From Bromus sterilis (lineage: Eukaryota > Streptophyta > Magnoliopsida > Poales > Poaceae): a DNA stretch of 64,000 bases. The notes under the pieces were generated by a model. The model was not told the origin of the DNA and did not search any database. It was given only the letters and a program-made list of their open reading frames with translations. The position numbers were made by a program, and so were the translations under genes. Numbering within the stretch: position 1 is the first letter of the stretch; each line of letters starts with the position of its first letter. The stretch is from positions 71,805,501 to 71,869,500 of the forward strand of contig OX465601.1 in the NCBI GenBank assembly GCA_950022295.1. The letters are read 5' to 3'. Positions 10,984 to 21,236 of this stretch are shown piece by piece.

Positions 10984-12393
10984 TGTAACAGCCCAAAACT
11001 ATCAAAAATCTAGAAAAATTTGCATTTTTATTTTCCCATTGGGGATGAAATTTTGCACAATTATTCTTTGCTATAATCCATGTGACAGAAAAATGCCCAA
11101 GCATTTTTCATGTTATGTAAAAGGATTATCTTTAATTCTATCTTTTCTTCCTTGCTAGCCTTGGCCTCTTTCTCCCATGACCACCTTAGATCATCCAAGC
11201 AAGGTCTTTTGGACTCCATCATGTTTTTCCATGATAAAGGTCCATGTAAAATTCCATGATTTATTCATGTCCGGAAAATTGGGTTGTAGTTCAACTAGCA
11301 TTTAAATTGATTTAAATGCCCTGTGAATTACTTAAATATTTTGGACCCGTTTCATTTTCCAAAAGTCCTATAAATATTATGGATGAGTAATCATATTTTT
11401 ATATGAATTTCAACCGTCCATTTATATTTATTTATTTTGCCTTTTCTCTGCTGTCTTTGCTTAAATGAATAAATGCAGGAAAATTGTGGAGAGCTAGTTG
11501 GACCTCTCTCCTTTCCTTTCCTCAACCCAGCCCAATCTCCAGCCCACCTAAAACCGCAGCCCCACCTGTCATCTTCCCTCCCCCTCACCTTTTTCCCCTC
11601 TCCCTCACGGTGAAGCCATGGCCGAGAGCACATGGGTGGAGCCCCATGGCAGCCTCTCTCCCCCCTTATAGCCTCCTCCCAACCCCCTCTTGGAACCCTA
11701 GCCCATCTCCCTCTCCTTCCAGCCGCCGCCACCTCCTCTCCCCTCTCCGTTCCTCTTCTTCTTCCCCCGTTCAGCCCGCCATGGACAGGAGGTCCATGGC
11801 CTGGAATTGTGAGCACCTGTGTGCGATCGTCGCCATCGTGGACACCGGCGAGCTCCTGGACCTCTCCTGCTACCCCGAGGCCGTCCAATTGAAGTCGGAG
11901 AGCCCTAGGTCGTCGTCCTCTTCTTCCTCTCCTGCAGCCCATCGTCTCCATCCTCCCCGAGCACTTGAAGCCCACCTCGGCCACGTCTTCCTCCTCTCTC
12001 AGGTCGCATCCCCGTCGAGCCTGCATCCAGCTCGAGCACGATTGTCGACCTCAAACCCTCTTTGAGCGCCGCCTCCCATCCCCATCTCTGTCTCTCATTC
12101 GCGTAGCCGTAGGCCGTCGCTGTGTCGTCGCCGGCAGCACGTCTGTCCGGGTCGTGGCCTGGGCGTGCACACGCGTGCCTTGGCATGTTCAAGGCAGTGC
12201 ATTTGGCACCCAGGAGCTCGCCCAACGCTTGTCCTCCTCGCCAAGCCGCCGAGTTGTTGTCCCCTTCTCCACGTCTGGGCACACTGAAGATTACCTTCAG
12301 TTTCTTCAGTGTTCGTGTTCGAGACTGTTGTTTTCTTCAGTTAGCCGCTCGGTTTAGTTCACCTAGCGAAGCTCTCGTTTTTCCTGTTGTAAC

Positions 12394-12466
12394 AGCAGCG
12401 TAGTGAAGTGGTCGCGCTACTGTGGTTCAAACCCAGCAGCCAGGGATCGAATCCCGGCATGCTCGA
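12394..12466 (+). other. tRNA-like segment 1 in LARD1 3' LTR
   Basis: The A-box (12401-12411) and B-box (12444-12454) are unchanged from the 5' LTR copy. Two substitutions lie between them. Confidence 0.5.
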
Positions 12467-12602
12467 GCCTAGGCGCCCCGTGTTTTTATTCATTTTTAGC
12501 TCGTGCACTCTTCGTGTTTTTTCAGGTTCAGTTCGGTTCAGATTTCCAGATATCCCGTGTAGGATGAGCTAAGTTGTTTCAGTTAGCCTTGTTGCTGTAG
12601 TT

Positions 12603-12674
12603 TGATCAGTAGCCCAGTGGCTCGGGCGCCGTGGTTGCATCCATGAGGTCTTGGGTTCGAGCTCCACCTTGAGC
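12603..12674 (+). other. tRNA-like segment 2 in LARD1 3' LTR
   Basis: A-box TAGCCCAGTGG (12610-12620) and B-box-like GGTTCGAGCTC (12654-12664) match the 5' LTR copy. Confidence 0.5.
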
Positions 12675-14600
12675 ACTAAACCCATATTTTTTCTCTCTTT
12701 TGTTTCCATTTAGCGGGGAGGTTTTCCCTCCTTTTCTTTTGCAAGCTCATTCAAATCTGCCCCTTTTTGCATAGCTTTTATATTGTGCAACCTTGGTCCA
12801 TATATATCATGTTATATATGCTTTTGGAGTAGAATCTCGTGAGGAACGCGGTGATGCTGTTCATTTTGCAATATGGGCATGCATTATTTGAAGAATGTGT
12901 ATTTTTGCACATGATACCTCTCGCGATGATGCACCGGGTGCTTTTCTCCCAGTGTTTTCCGTTGTGTTGCGTTCCATACTTGTAAATGGGCCACCTTGGC
13001 ATGTTGTTGCCATATATGCTTGAGTGGGTCCCACGAGACATGTGTGCCGACAATTCCCTTTCAATTATCATGAGATGCATGCATAGTCCAATTGTTGTTA
13101 TCTTGTGATCCTCGTATGTTGATGATCACCCCATGCCAAACAACTTGTCGCACCCCTCACTGTGATGTTGTACACTTGTTCCATAGGTGATACAACATCA
13201 CTTCCCTCCTTCGTTGGCACTCATCTCTTGTTTCGAGCATCGTAGATCTTGCGATGAACGCAGTTTTCGGTAGCGTTGTCCCTCTCTTGATTTTATTGTT
13301 TGCAGTAGAATGCATTAGGTGCATCATACACCATGCCATGTCATTGCATCTATGATTATGTTAAGGAACCCCATCTTGAGGTTATCCTCGTGTGTGGGTA
13401 ATTCTTGTTGATATTATGTTCTAGTCTTTTGCATCTGTCATGATCATGCATCGTAACACCTTCAACATAAGGATCCCCCGGATTCGTTAATCACCTACCT
13501 AGTGCATAAGAAGGTTGTCGGTAGCATTTCACCCTTGCTTCCCGATGCTTCATTTAAACTTGCCTGTTCTTATGTTCAAGCCATGATATTAAAACGACAT
13601 GCATCATACTTGATCGTTCTTGTTTGTTCCTTGCTTGCTCGTGTTTGCTTCGTAGTAATAGATGCTTGCTCGTTGATTTCTTTCCAGTGTTTATCCTCTT
13701 GTGTGCTTCCGCGGGTACCTCTCGGAGACGATGCGAGCTTGCGATCAACTACACCTTCGGAACCCGACTATTCAACAGGCAAGGATTATACATTACTTAT
13801 GATCCATTCTATTTCAACCAGTGGTTTTCATGCTAGTCTAGGTTAGGCTCGATGTTTGATCCTACCACATGTTTACAACCTTTTTCAAACCGATACAGCC
13901 ATGTCCCCTCCCAGCAAACCATGTACTGCTATGTTGCTATTGCTCGTTGCTCAGCCCCTGCTTAGTATGCATGCTTAGGATGCTACGATGTTACCCTGTT
14001 ACTCCTTGGTTTGGGAAATCACATTATTATATTGTTGTTGATGATATGATTATTATAATGTTGACTATACTCGACGAAGGATGGAAGGTCTAGGCTATCC
14101 CGCCCCGACGCTTTGTTCCATTCGGGTCACCTAGGATCCGAGTTCCGGGTATTGATTTTAAGACTGAGCGTGCCTAACCGCGTGTGGGATTTTATGGGGT
14201 CCCCTCTTCTTACCTACCTAGCTTCAAACATTTCTAGAGGTGGCCCAAGCTGATTTACCATTTGAAACCGTGTGCGTAACTGGTCTGCAGCCAGTGGTTT
14301 TAAAACAACTCGGGCCAGCAGAGACAGAGTTCCTTTGTTGGTCCACACTGGTGAGCTAGGGAAGTTATATAGGTGAGGCTAACCCCGACCTTAGACATAC
14401 GGAAGAGTTCGATCCGAGAGCGTGGCCGACTTTTGGGTTGGGTGTCGACCCCCTGGGGGCCACCCGGATTTGTTCGTTGTTAGTTAGAGGGACCTGTCGT
14501 TTCGGATCTCTTGGGACTAAATCATAAAATGGTTGCCTATCATGGGTAGCAACTGAGAGAGATGGGCGTGCGTGCGGAGCCTTGTAATGGGCAGTTAGTA

Positions 14601-14651
14601 CACCCCTGCAGGGTTAAATCTTTTCGAGAAGCCGTGTCCGCGGTTATGGAC
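14601..14651 (+). other. Conserved LTR block with hairpin, LARD1 3' LTR
   Basis: Same as 9310-9360. The CCGTGTCCGCGG hairpin is at 14632-14643. Confidence 0.6.
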
Positions 14652-15415
14652 GACTTGAGACCTACTCCTTGTTCATAGACAACAACAGCTGAAATAATTT
14701 TAATATAACTTGATCAACGTGTGTGTGCCTTGACTGCTTCTCCTTCGTCGGGATACGAAGAGGAGGAAAAGGATAGGATAGGTGTTATGTTTGCGTATGT
14801 AGGTGATAGCAGACTTGTTGGAGGCGATTCCTCATTGGATGCTTGGCTTCTTATCTTACTCTCTAGATCGTTAGCCACTTCATAAATGCTAGCACGGCAG
14901 CAACCTCACCACTTACCCCATCCTTACCGTAAACTACTAGTTGTCCTAGAATGACGAGTGATGAAGTCCTTGCTGGGTCAGATGACCACTACAGTTGGAT
15001 GCTGAGTACCTCTGTACTCATGATACTACCCCCAAACTCTTTTCAGGGTTCTGATCGACAATAGGTATGGTGATCGATGTTTCACGTGGAGGCTCGACGA
15101 CGACTAGTTAGGCGGATCCCGGCGGAGGGCCTGGACCCATGTGGTTATGGGATCGATTTTTTCCTCTTTGCCAGTAGGCATTTGATTGTAGTCTGTACTC
15201 AGACATGTACCTTCCGCTGATGTATTGTATTTAAGGCAGTTGTATGCCGATTGTATGAGATGTTGTATCCTTGTATCTGTAATGTTGTGATATCATGTTG
15301 GAAATCCGGGGCATATGGCTATGTCATATGTCGCGGTGGGACCGATATGTGCTTCGTCCCCGGATCTGAATGGAAACATCTAGATCTGGAACAGTACCGC
15401 ATATCGGGCCTTACA

Positions 15416-15420
15416 GGTTT
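15416..15420. repeat. Target site duplication of LARD1, right (GGTTT)
   Basis: Exact copy of 5687-5691 directly after the CCTTACA end of the right LTR. Confidence 0.9.
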
Positions 15421-15564
15421 TCACCTTCCTTATGACTCGCGGACTCCTACGTCGGTGCCACTAGTGGGCCAAGGCTGGGCCCAGGCGGCATCTTTGTGGG
15501 CCTTCTGTCTTCGGGTACACCGGGTAGGTTCATCCGTAGGAGTCGTGGGGTCACCCCCTCGTCA
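15421..15564 (-). repeat. 5' LTR of the Tat element, 5' part
   Basis: Continuation of 5388-5691 beyond LARD1. It ends CCCCTCGTCA on the plus strand, so it begins TGACGAGGGG on the element strand. The next five bases, AACAT (15565-15569), should be the Tat target duplication; the partner lies outside the window. Confidence 0.75.
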
Positions 15565-15569
15565 AACAT

Positions 15570-17423
15570 TGAATTTAAATGCACAATCACAGGATAATGT
15601 TGTCCATGATGTGAATGATACTGATTTGTGGCACATTTGATTTAAATGAAGTGTATTGCATTTGAAATGCAAATTCAAACTCCATATGTTGTTCAAATTA
15701 GCCAAGTTGCATTTGCTAGTGTTTGATCATTGTAAACCATCTTGACATGTGTATGATATACTTATGATGTACAAGTGATCATGTTTGCATTACATTGGTT
15801 GAAGTTGGAATATCATTTGAATTAAATTTGAATTAATTCCAATTAAACAAAATAGCAAAAGCTACTGGTCCCAATTTAAGATCAACTCAATCATGGTTGA
15901 AAGTTGGATATTTGGAGAGAGCATTTTTTGCTGATCATTTTTCATATATTATCTGTTAAATTTGGAGTTCATATGAATTTTCTATGAATTTCTAAAGTTT
16001 ATTCCTTTTTCTGCCATTTTCTGAATTCTTTTAATTCATAAATGCAATTACTGCATCAGCATGACGCATGGCTGACGTCATGGGGGCTCTGATTACTGGG
16101 ACCCACTTGTCAGCGTTAGTGGGGTTAATCCCCGGTTTAGGTTAAGTTAACAGGGGGTTTAGGGATGTGGGCCCCACCTGTCAGTGGGTGTGGGGTAATT
16201 AGGGGAGGGTGATTAGGGTCAACCTAACCCGGCTCGCCGCCGGTGCCACTGGGCACGGCGGTGTCCTTGCCGGAGTTACGGTTTTGGGCTCGGGAGGACA
16301 CGAGGCTAGCACGGGGGTGTTCCTAGTGCTCGCCCGCATCCATTGGTGCAAGCTAGGGAGCCCGAGGAGGCTCGAGGCCACGGCAGCGACGAGACCCGCG
16401 GCGGCCGGAGCACGCTCCTCGGCGAACCGGCGATTGGGGTGTCAAGGTGGAGCACGGGAGGGCGAGGGAGAACTAGAATCTCACCCCGAGTACGTTGGGC
16501 CCGTTGGGGAGGCCGGAGAGGCGATGATGGCGCGACAATTGCTCGCCGGAGATTGCTGTAGCCGGCGGGAAGAACTTGATGCTCGCGACGTCCACATGGC
16601 TTCCCGACTTCGATTGAATGGTCATGGCGACGTAGACGAGTGTTGCAGATCGGCTGGACACGGCAGCGCGTCGGATGGAGCTCGGTGGCCGCGTGGAAGC
16701 TTGACGGCGGCGACGGCGTCTCTCGGGTGCGCGCTGGAACTGGCGAAAGAGGGAGAGGGGAAGAACCAGGGGAGGGGGAGATGGACCTGGGGCCTTCCAG
16801 GCGTCCACGGGGAGGGGTAAGAGGCCAGGGGGCAAGCAGGAGGTGGCCGTGGCGACGACATGCCAGCCACGCCGACGAGCAGCCTGCCTGTCCCAGGGTA
16901 GAAGACAACTCTACCCCTGGTGGGCTGGGCTGGCTTGCTGGCCAGGCTGGGCCACATGGGCCAGGTAAGTGGGGTGGGGTTTTTTCCTGTTTTCTTATTT
17001 GTTTCTGTTTATTTGTTTTGTTCTGGGAAAAGAAATACCAAATTTTTTTATAAAAATCCCAAAATTTTAATTTGGACTTATGTGACATATAGCTAGCCAC
17101 TCCCAAATTTTGGAGATTTTTGAAATTCAAATTATTTGAATTTTAATTCAAATAGGGGTATTATTTAATTTCCAAGATCTGTTTGGAATTTTTGAGAAAT
17201 CTTGGTGCATGCAGTGGGACCCACTTCACTTTATATGTGATCATGCATATTTCTAAGACTTTTCAAAAATACCAGAGGAATTTTTGGAAGAAATTTTTGT
17301 CTGGCCATTTGAATTAAATTCTTGAGGGGTTTTCTTTTTCCCCAATTCAATTTCTTTTGAAAACATTTCATGATGCAAAGGGGCACTAAAACCCTAGCAC
17401 ATACCCAAGTTGGGGTTCTGACA
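15570..17423 (-). mobile_element. Gypsy-type LTR fragment, minus strand
   Basis: On the plus strand it ends GGGGTTCTGACA, so on its own strand it begins TGTCAGAACCCC, a common Triticeae gypsy LTR start. It has AT-rich ends with runs of TTTGAATT and AAATTC, a middle with recurrent GGGCCCCACCTGTCAG-type segments near 16080-16200, and a GC-rich core (16210-16980). The left side is cut by the Tat insertion, so only part of the LTR is present. Open frames in the GC-rich core look incidental. It resembles Fatima- or Laura-like LTRs, but I cannot confirm the family. Confidence 0.6.
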
Positions 17424-17599
17424 GCCTTGCCCCAAGTTGAATTCATGATGTATCTTATCCATGCAGCGCCCAACCATCCATCTCCCTAGCCTACAGTGTT
17501 TTAATTCTGCTGGTTACTAGTTGTTTGCTTTTGCTGTTTTACTGTCACTGTTTCACCACCACTATTTCCGTTGCCACAATCACTTCCATATAATCAGGT
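17424..17599 (+). repeat. LTR 3' remnant of an older retrotransposon
   Basis: CTTATCC.TGCAG.GCCCAACC and the following 60 bases match 34059-34125, which lies about 310 bp before the end of the LTR at 32369-34369. So this is the same kind of LTR, cut short and joined directly to the gag region. GCCTT (17424-17428) may be the target duplication of the preceding minus-strand LTR. Confidence 0.55.
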
Positions 17600-18180
17600 C
17601 CCAATCTTACCATCCCGTACAAGAAAAGGTATTGTTCTGAACACTAGTGCTACACTTGATTCACCTTCAGTTATGAGTAAGTTTGCTTCACCTCCACCAC
17701 ATGATGCTTCTACTGAATCTGTTACTATGTCCGATACTTTTGATGATGCTTCTACTACCTTTGAAACTACTGGTTCACTTGGTTCTTTTATTGAAGAACA
17801 GATTGATGCTGCTGTCCGATTCTCGGGAGTTGAAATTCCTATTGCCAAAACTCCTATTGGAAAAACTTATGATTTTGCTGCCTTAAGGAGAGACTCCTTG
17901 AGGACGATTATGTTATACTTGATGATGATTTTTGCAGGGATCTCAATGAATGTGCTTATTCCGACCCTGCTGCTATAAAGAAGCTACTAGCAAAGCACTC
18001 CTTTAAGAACAAATTTACTCCTGATCCTACTTTTGCTACGTCTCCTATATGCATCAATGATCCTGATTATTATTTCTCTGTTGATCTTTCACTTATATTT
18101 ATGGTCGAAGCTGACCCCTTTTATGGAAGAGAAAATGATGATGCTATTGCACACCTGACCGAACTCACTGAGTTGGGTGT
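17600..18180 (+). pseudogene. Athila-like gag N-terminal half, truncated and frameshifted
   Basis: The plus frame reads through DASTESVTMSDTFDDAST and SLGSFIEEQIDAAVRF, then shifts by one base near 17895 (a G lost in the run after CTCC) and continues with NECAYSDPAAIKKLLAKHS, a landmark ADPFYGRENDDAIAHL, and ends at LTELTELGV where the A1 LTR begins at 18180. The FYGRENDDAIAHLTEL stretch is the start of the conserved Gag domain of Athila-lineage gypsy elements. This Gag packages element RNA into virus-like particles. Only about the first 190 residues remain, so it is a dead fragment. Confidence 0.75.
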
Positions 18181-18549
18181 TGATACGTCCAAAATGTATC
18201 TATAATTTCTGCTTGCTCCATGCCTCTTTTGTGTGATATTTCTATGATATTGATAAAATTCCATACACTTTTGATCATATTTGGACTAACCTATTAACTC
18301 AGTGCACCCCAGTGCCAGTTCCTGTCTTCTGCTATTTTTCTATTTCAGGTTTCCCCCTTATTAAAAGTGCCAGAAAAATTCCGGGAAAAATATAGGAAAA
18401 ATCAGCGTACCGGAAGCTTCGCGAAGAGCCCGAGAGGGGCCAGAGGGGAGCCAGGGGCCCCCCAGGCGGCCAGAGGGCGCGACCCCACCCCTGGCCGCGC
18501 AAGGGGGCGCCTGGAGCCCCTGGCCCACCTCTGGCTGCCCCCTTTCGCC

Positions 18550-18557
18550 TATTTATT
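18550..18557 (+). promoter_or_regulatory. TATA-like box in A1 5' LTR
   Basis: TATTTATT sits about 160 bases upstream of the conserved ATGGACGCT. The same spacing occurs with TATATTTA in the A5 LTRs. The transcription start itself is not visible. Confidence 0.45.
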
Positions 18558-18710
18558 CCCCGTGACGAGAAACCCTCGGGGATGGAACCCTTTTTCGCGA
18601 TCTCTCCTCTGTTCCTCCGCTGCCGCGCTTCCAAGATCGGGAGCACCAGAAGACCTCTTCCCGGCACCCTACCGGAGGGAGGAACCACCTCCGGGAGCTT
18701 CTCCACCACC

Positions 18711-18740
18711 ATGGACGCTTCCCGGATGAACCGTGAGTTG
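18711..18740 (+). other. Conserved micro-ORF start with donor-like site, A1 5' LTR
   Basis: ACCACCATGGACGCT gives a strong-context start encoding MDASRMNRE. Here the last codon is TTG instead of the TAG seen in the other four copies, so the frame runs on to 18854. GTGAGT at 18733 resembles a 5' splice site. Confidence 0.5.
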
Positions 18741-19866
18741 TCCACCTTGGACCATGGGTCTATGATCAGTCGCTATGTGATGTTCTCCTCCCCTCTTTGT
18801 TCTTCATGGATTAGACCTCATGAGCTGCCCTACATGATCGAGGCACATATGTAATCTTTCTGCTGTTGCTATGCCGAGTTTGCTGGGATCCGATGGATTA
18901 TGAGATTATGTTCAGATTGTGTTTGAGTTATATATTTGATTCTCCTCTTCTATATTTATGTTCTTGAGTAATGCTTGCATGTTCTCCATTGATGTTTATT
19001 GCTTTGGCCAAGTAGTAGGTAGTGACTCCAAGAGGGAGCGTTATGCATGATTGTGGGTTCATGCCCCCCGATGACTAGCTTGAGTGACAGAAACATGAGT
19101 CTAGGGGATGTGATGTTGACACAAGGGGGAAAACAATGGTGCTTGTACTTGCGGGTGCAAGGATTGTTTACTTTACGCAAAGTTCTTTAATGCAGCTGTC
19201 CGTTGCTTTGAGTTTACACTTTGGGTGGGATTCGCAACTTAATACCGGCGAGATGTTCTGGATAGATATCTCAAGGTGGATGATTAGTGGGTAGATGCAG
19301 ATGGATTTCAGTCTACTTGTCTTGGCGTACCGCCCATGCTTTTGAGCCTCTTCCTTTCTGTTTCACATAATTAGCATTGGTTTGCGCACATAATCCTGTC
19401 AATTTCCCAACTGTGATGTCTTTACCTCGCATGGCTATTTTATCGTCTTTTGGGAGACAGACATCACTAGTGAACATCATAGGACCCCGGTCCATATTAC
19501 CGCCACTCTTTACACTATCTATTTACTTTCAGTATTTACTTTTCCGTTGCTATTACTATCTATCATTATTATCCCGTGCGTTTTATCCTTTGTAAACAAC
19601 AAGGCCGGAGGAATTGACAACTCCTCTGTACTCGTTGGAAGCAAAGATATCTGTGTGTGTGTGCAGGTCCAGGAGAAGCAAGTGATTATCTTCAAACGGC
19701 GCCTCACTTGCCGAACCACCTACTTTTCGACCTTGGAGTCCTATAGGAGACAATCTTAAAACCTCGGTATCTTCACCGAGGGAAACTTGCCGTTACGCTA
19801 CATCTCATCTTCCACTTGGGGTAACCAACGAGGGTGAGAAGTTATCTCGTGTATCAAGAAAATTTC

Positions 19867-19884
19867 TAGCACCGTTGACGGGGA
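19867..19884 (+). other. A1 primer binding site, decayed
   Basis: TAGCACCGTTGACGGGGA differs at three positions from the intact Asp-type Athila site at 52209-52226. Priming from this copy would be impaired. Confidence 0.7.
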
Positions 19885-20048
19885 CTCCGCATTTCAAGAT
19901 AGGGGAGTTGCACACTATCTTTTATCTTTGCTTTTTAGTCTTGTTAGTTTACCTTTCAGTTTTTGTCTTTGTGTCCTTTATAAAAAAATAGTATGTATAG
20001 TTCCTTACTTGCCAATCAATGTCTGACTTCTTTGAAACCAGATCTTAG

Positions 20049-21236
20049 TGGCATGGAGGATTCACCGAGGATCAACAAAAGTGGTACAAGGAACACCGCT
20101 TGTCTCAAAAGGGGATACACTTAAGGAAACAAATACACCAGTTGTATGAGTATGCTAGAAACTTGTGCTCAATATATAATATATCTTTCTGCAGGGATGA
20201 ATCTTGTTGCTTTATTAGGCACAAACACCTTTCTTTCCAATGTGAGTACAATGATGATGAAACCTTAGCTTCTTATGCTAAGGGAAACTATGATTTTTAT
20301 GATGCAGAGCCAATAGAAGAATTTGTTGCTTATAAGGGTGCTTATGAAATTACTTATATTCTTAGAAATATTAATGATGCCCCTTACAAATCTAAGAGTC
20401 TTGCTATACTTAACTATTGTTTCGAAAATTATGATGCAAATTATTATATTACTGATCATCTTGAGAGAATCTCTCCCCCAAAGGAAGAGACTAATGTTTT
20501 GCAGGACTCTATGAAAGAAGAAATTGATGAAACCGAAAGCTCCTTGGATGAAAAAGAGGAGGAGAGTGACGAACAAAAGGAGGAAGAATGGAGCCATCCA
20601 TGTCTACCTTCTAATGAGAGTAACTCTTTGAATCTTACCTTATATGAATGTTATGATCCTATGGATTCTTTTGAAATATCCCTTTTTGATGAAGTTGATG
20701 CCTTCTACGCTTATGGCCATGATGCCACTATGGATGATGCTTACGGAGATGAACTTTCTATAGTTCCCCATGTTAAGCATGAAATTGTTGCTATTGCACC
20801 CACACTTGATTTTTCTATTATCCTTTTGAAATCTCCAAATATTCCGGAGAGTTTTGTCCTTATTAAACGTCAATGTGAAGGGTTGCATTTATCTTATGAT
20901 CCTAAAGACCGTGTTGAAAACTATACACGTGTGCTTGCAGGTCATGAACAACATGATTTATGTGATAGTTATATTCTTGAGGTTGTTCATGATACTACTG
21001 AAAATTACTTTGAGAGAGGAAAGCTTGGTTCTAAAATCTTTCATGTTACAAAAACACCTCTCTTTTTGATGAAAATTTTAAAGTTGCTCTTGTTCCACCT
21101 TCCTATGCTTGTCACTTTGTGCTTCTTTGATTTATTTTCTAATAAGATGCCTATGCATAGGAAGTGGGTTAGGCTTAAATGTGTTTCATATTTTCTTCTT
21201 GATGCTCTCTGTTGCTTCAAATCCTTATTCTTATGA
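20049..21236 (+). pseudogene. Unknown-function ORF of the A1/A5 family, decayed copy
   Basis: Open from 20049 (just after a TAG) to a stop at 21234, about 395 codons. It aligns along its whole length with the intact ORF of A5. The equivalent of the A5 start Met is lost, and the first in-frame ATG lies well inside, so this copy is probably not translated normally. Shared landmarks are RLSQKG, FQCE.N, YAKG, FVA.KGAYEI, GHDATMDDAY, GHEQHDLCDSYIL, ENYFERGK and MPMHRKWVRLKCVS. A1 carries an extra acidic stretch (EKEEESDEQKEEEW) that A5 lacks. A hydrophobic segment near residues 330-350 could cross or touch a membrane. No Gag, protease, RT or integrase motif is present. Function unknown. Confidence 0.7.

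Larger units (their letters stand above)
5692..15415 (+). mobile_element. LARD1: complete large retrotransposon derivative
   Basis: Two long terminal repeats (5692-10124 and 10984-15415) flank an 859-bp interior with no coding capacity. The ends are TG...CA, an initiator-Met primer site follows the left LTR, a purine-rich tract precedes the right LTR, and a perfect 5-bp GGTTT duplication flanks the whole. Such elements are mobilised in trans by autonomous gypsy relatives. The LTRs differ by a few scattered substitutions per hundred bases by eye, so the insertion is fairly recent, and later than the Tat LTR it interrupts. It resembles Sukkula-type LARDs in size, but the family name is not established here. 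Confidence 0.9.
10984..15415 (+). repeat. LARD1 3' LTR (4432 bp)
   Basis: Nearly identical to 5692-10124 along its full length, from TGTAACAGCC to CCTTACA, with scattered substitutions and few indels. It carries the second copies of the tRNA-like segments and of the conserved hairpin block. Confidence 0.9.
18181..19856 (+). repeat. A1 5' LTR (1676 bp)
   Basis: TGATACGTCCAAAATG to CTCGTGTATCA. It contains a TATTTATT promoter-like motif at 18550, a start codon in strong context at 18711, a GTGAGT donor-like site at 18733 and a TGTGTGCAG acceptor-like site ending at 19666. Confidence 0.85.

Noticed and set aside
11391..12026. 211-codon minus frame in the LARD1 3' LTR
   Set aside because: Broken in the other LTR copy, Gly/Arg-rich from C-rich sequence, opposite to the transcribed strand.
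16306..17130. 274-codon minus frame in a GC-rich segment
   Set aside because: Low-complexity Pro/Ser/Arg composition, equally long frames on the other strand, and position inside an LTR fragment.
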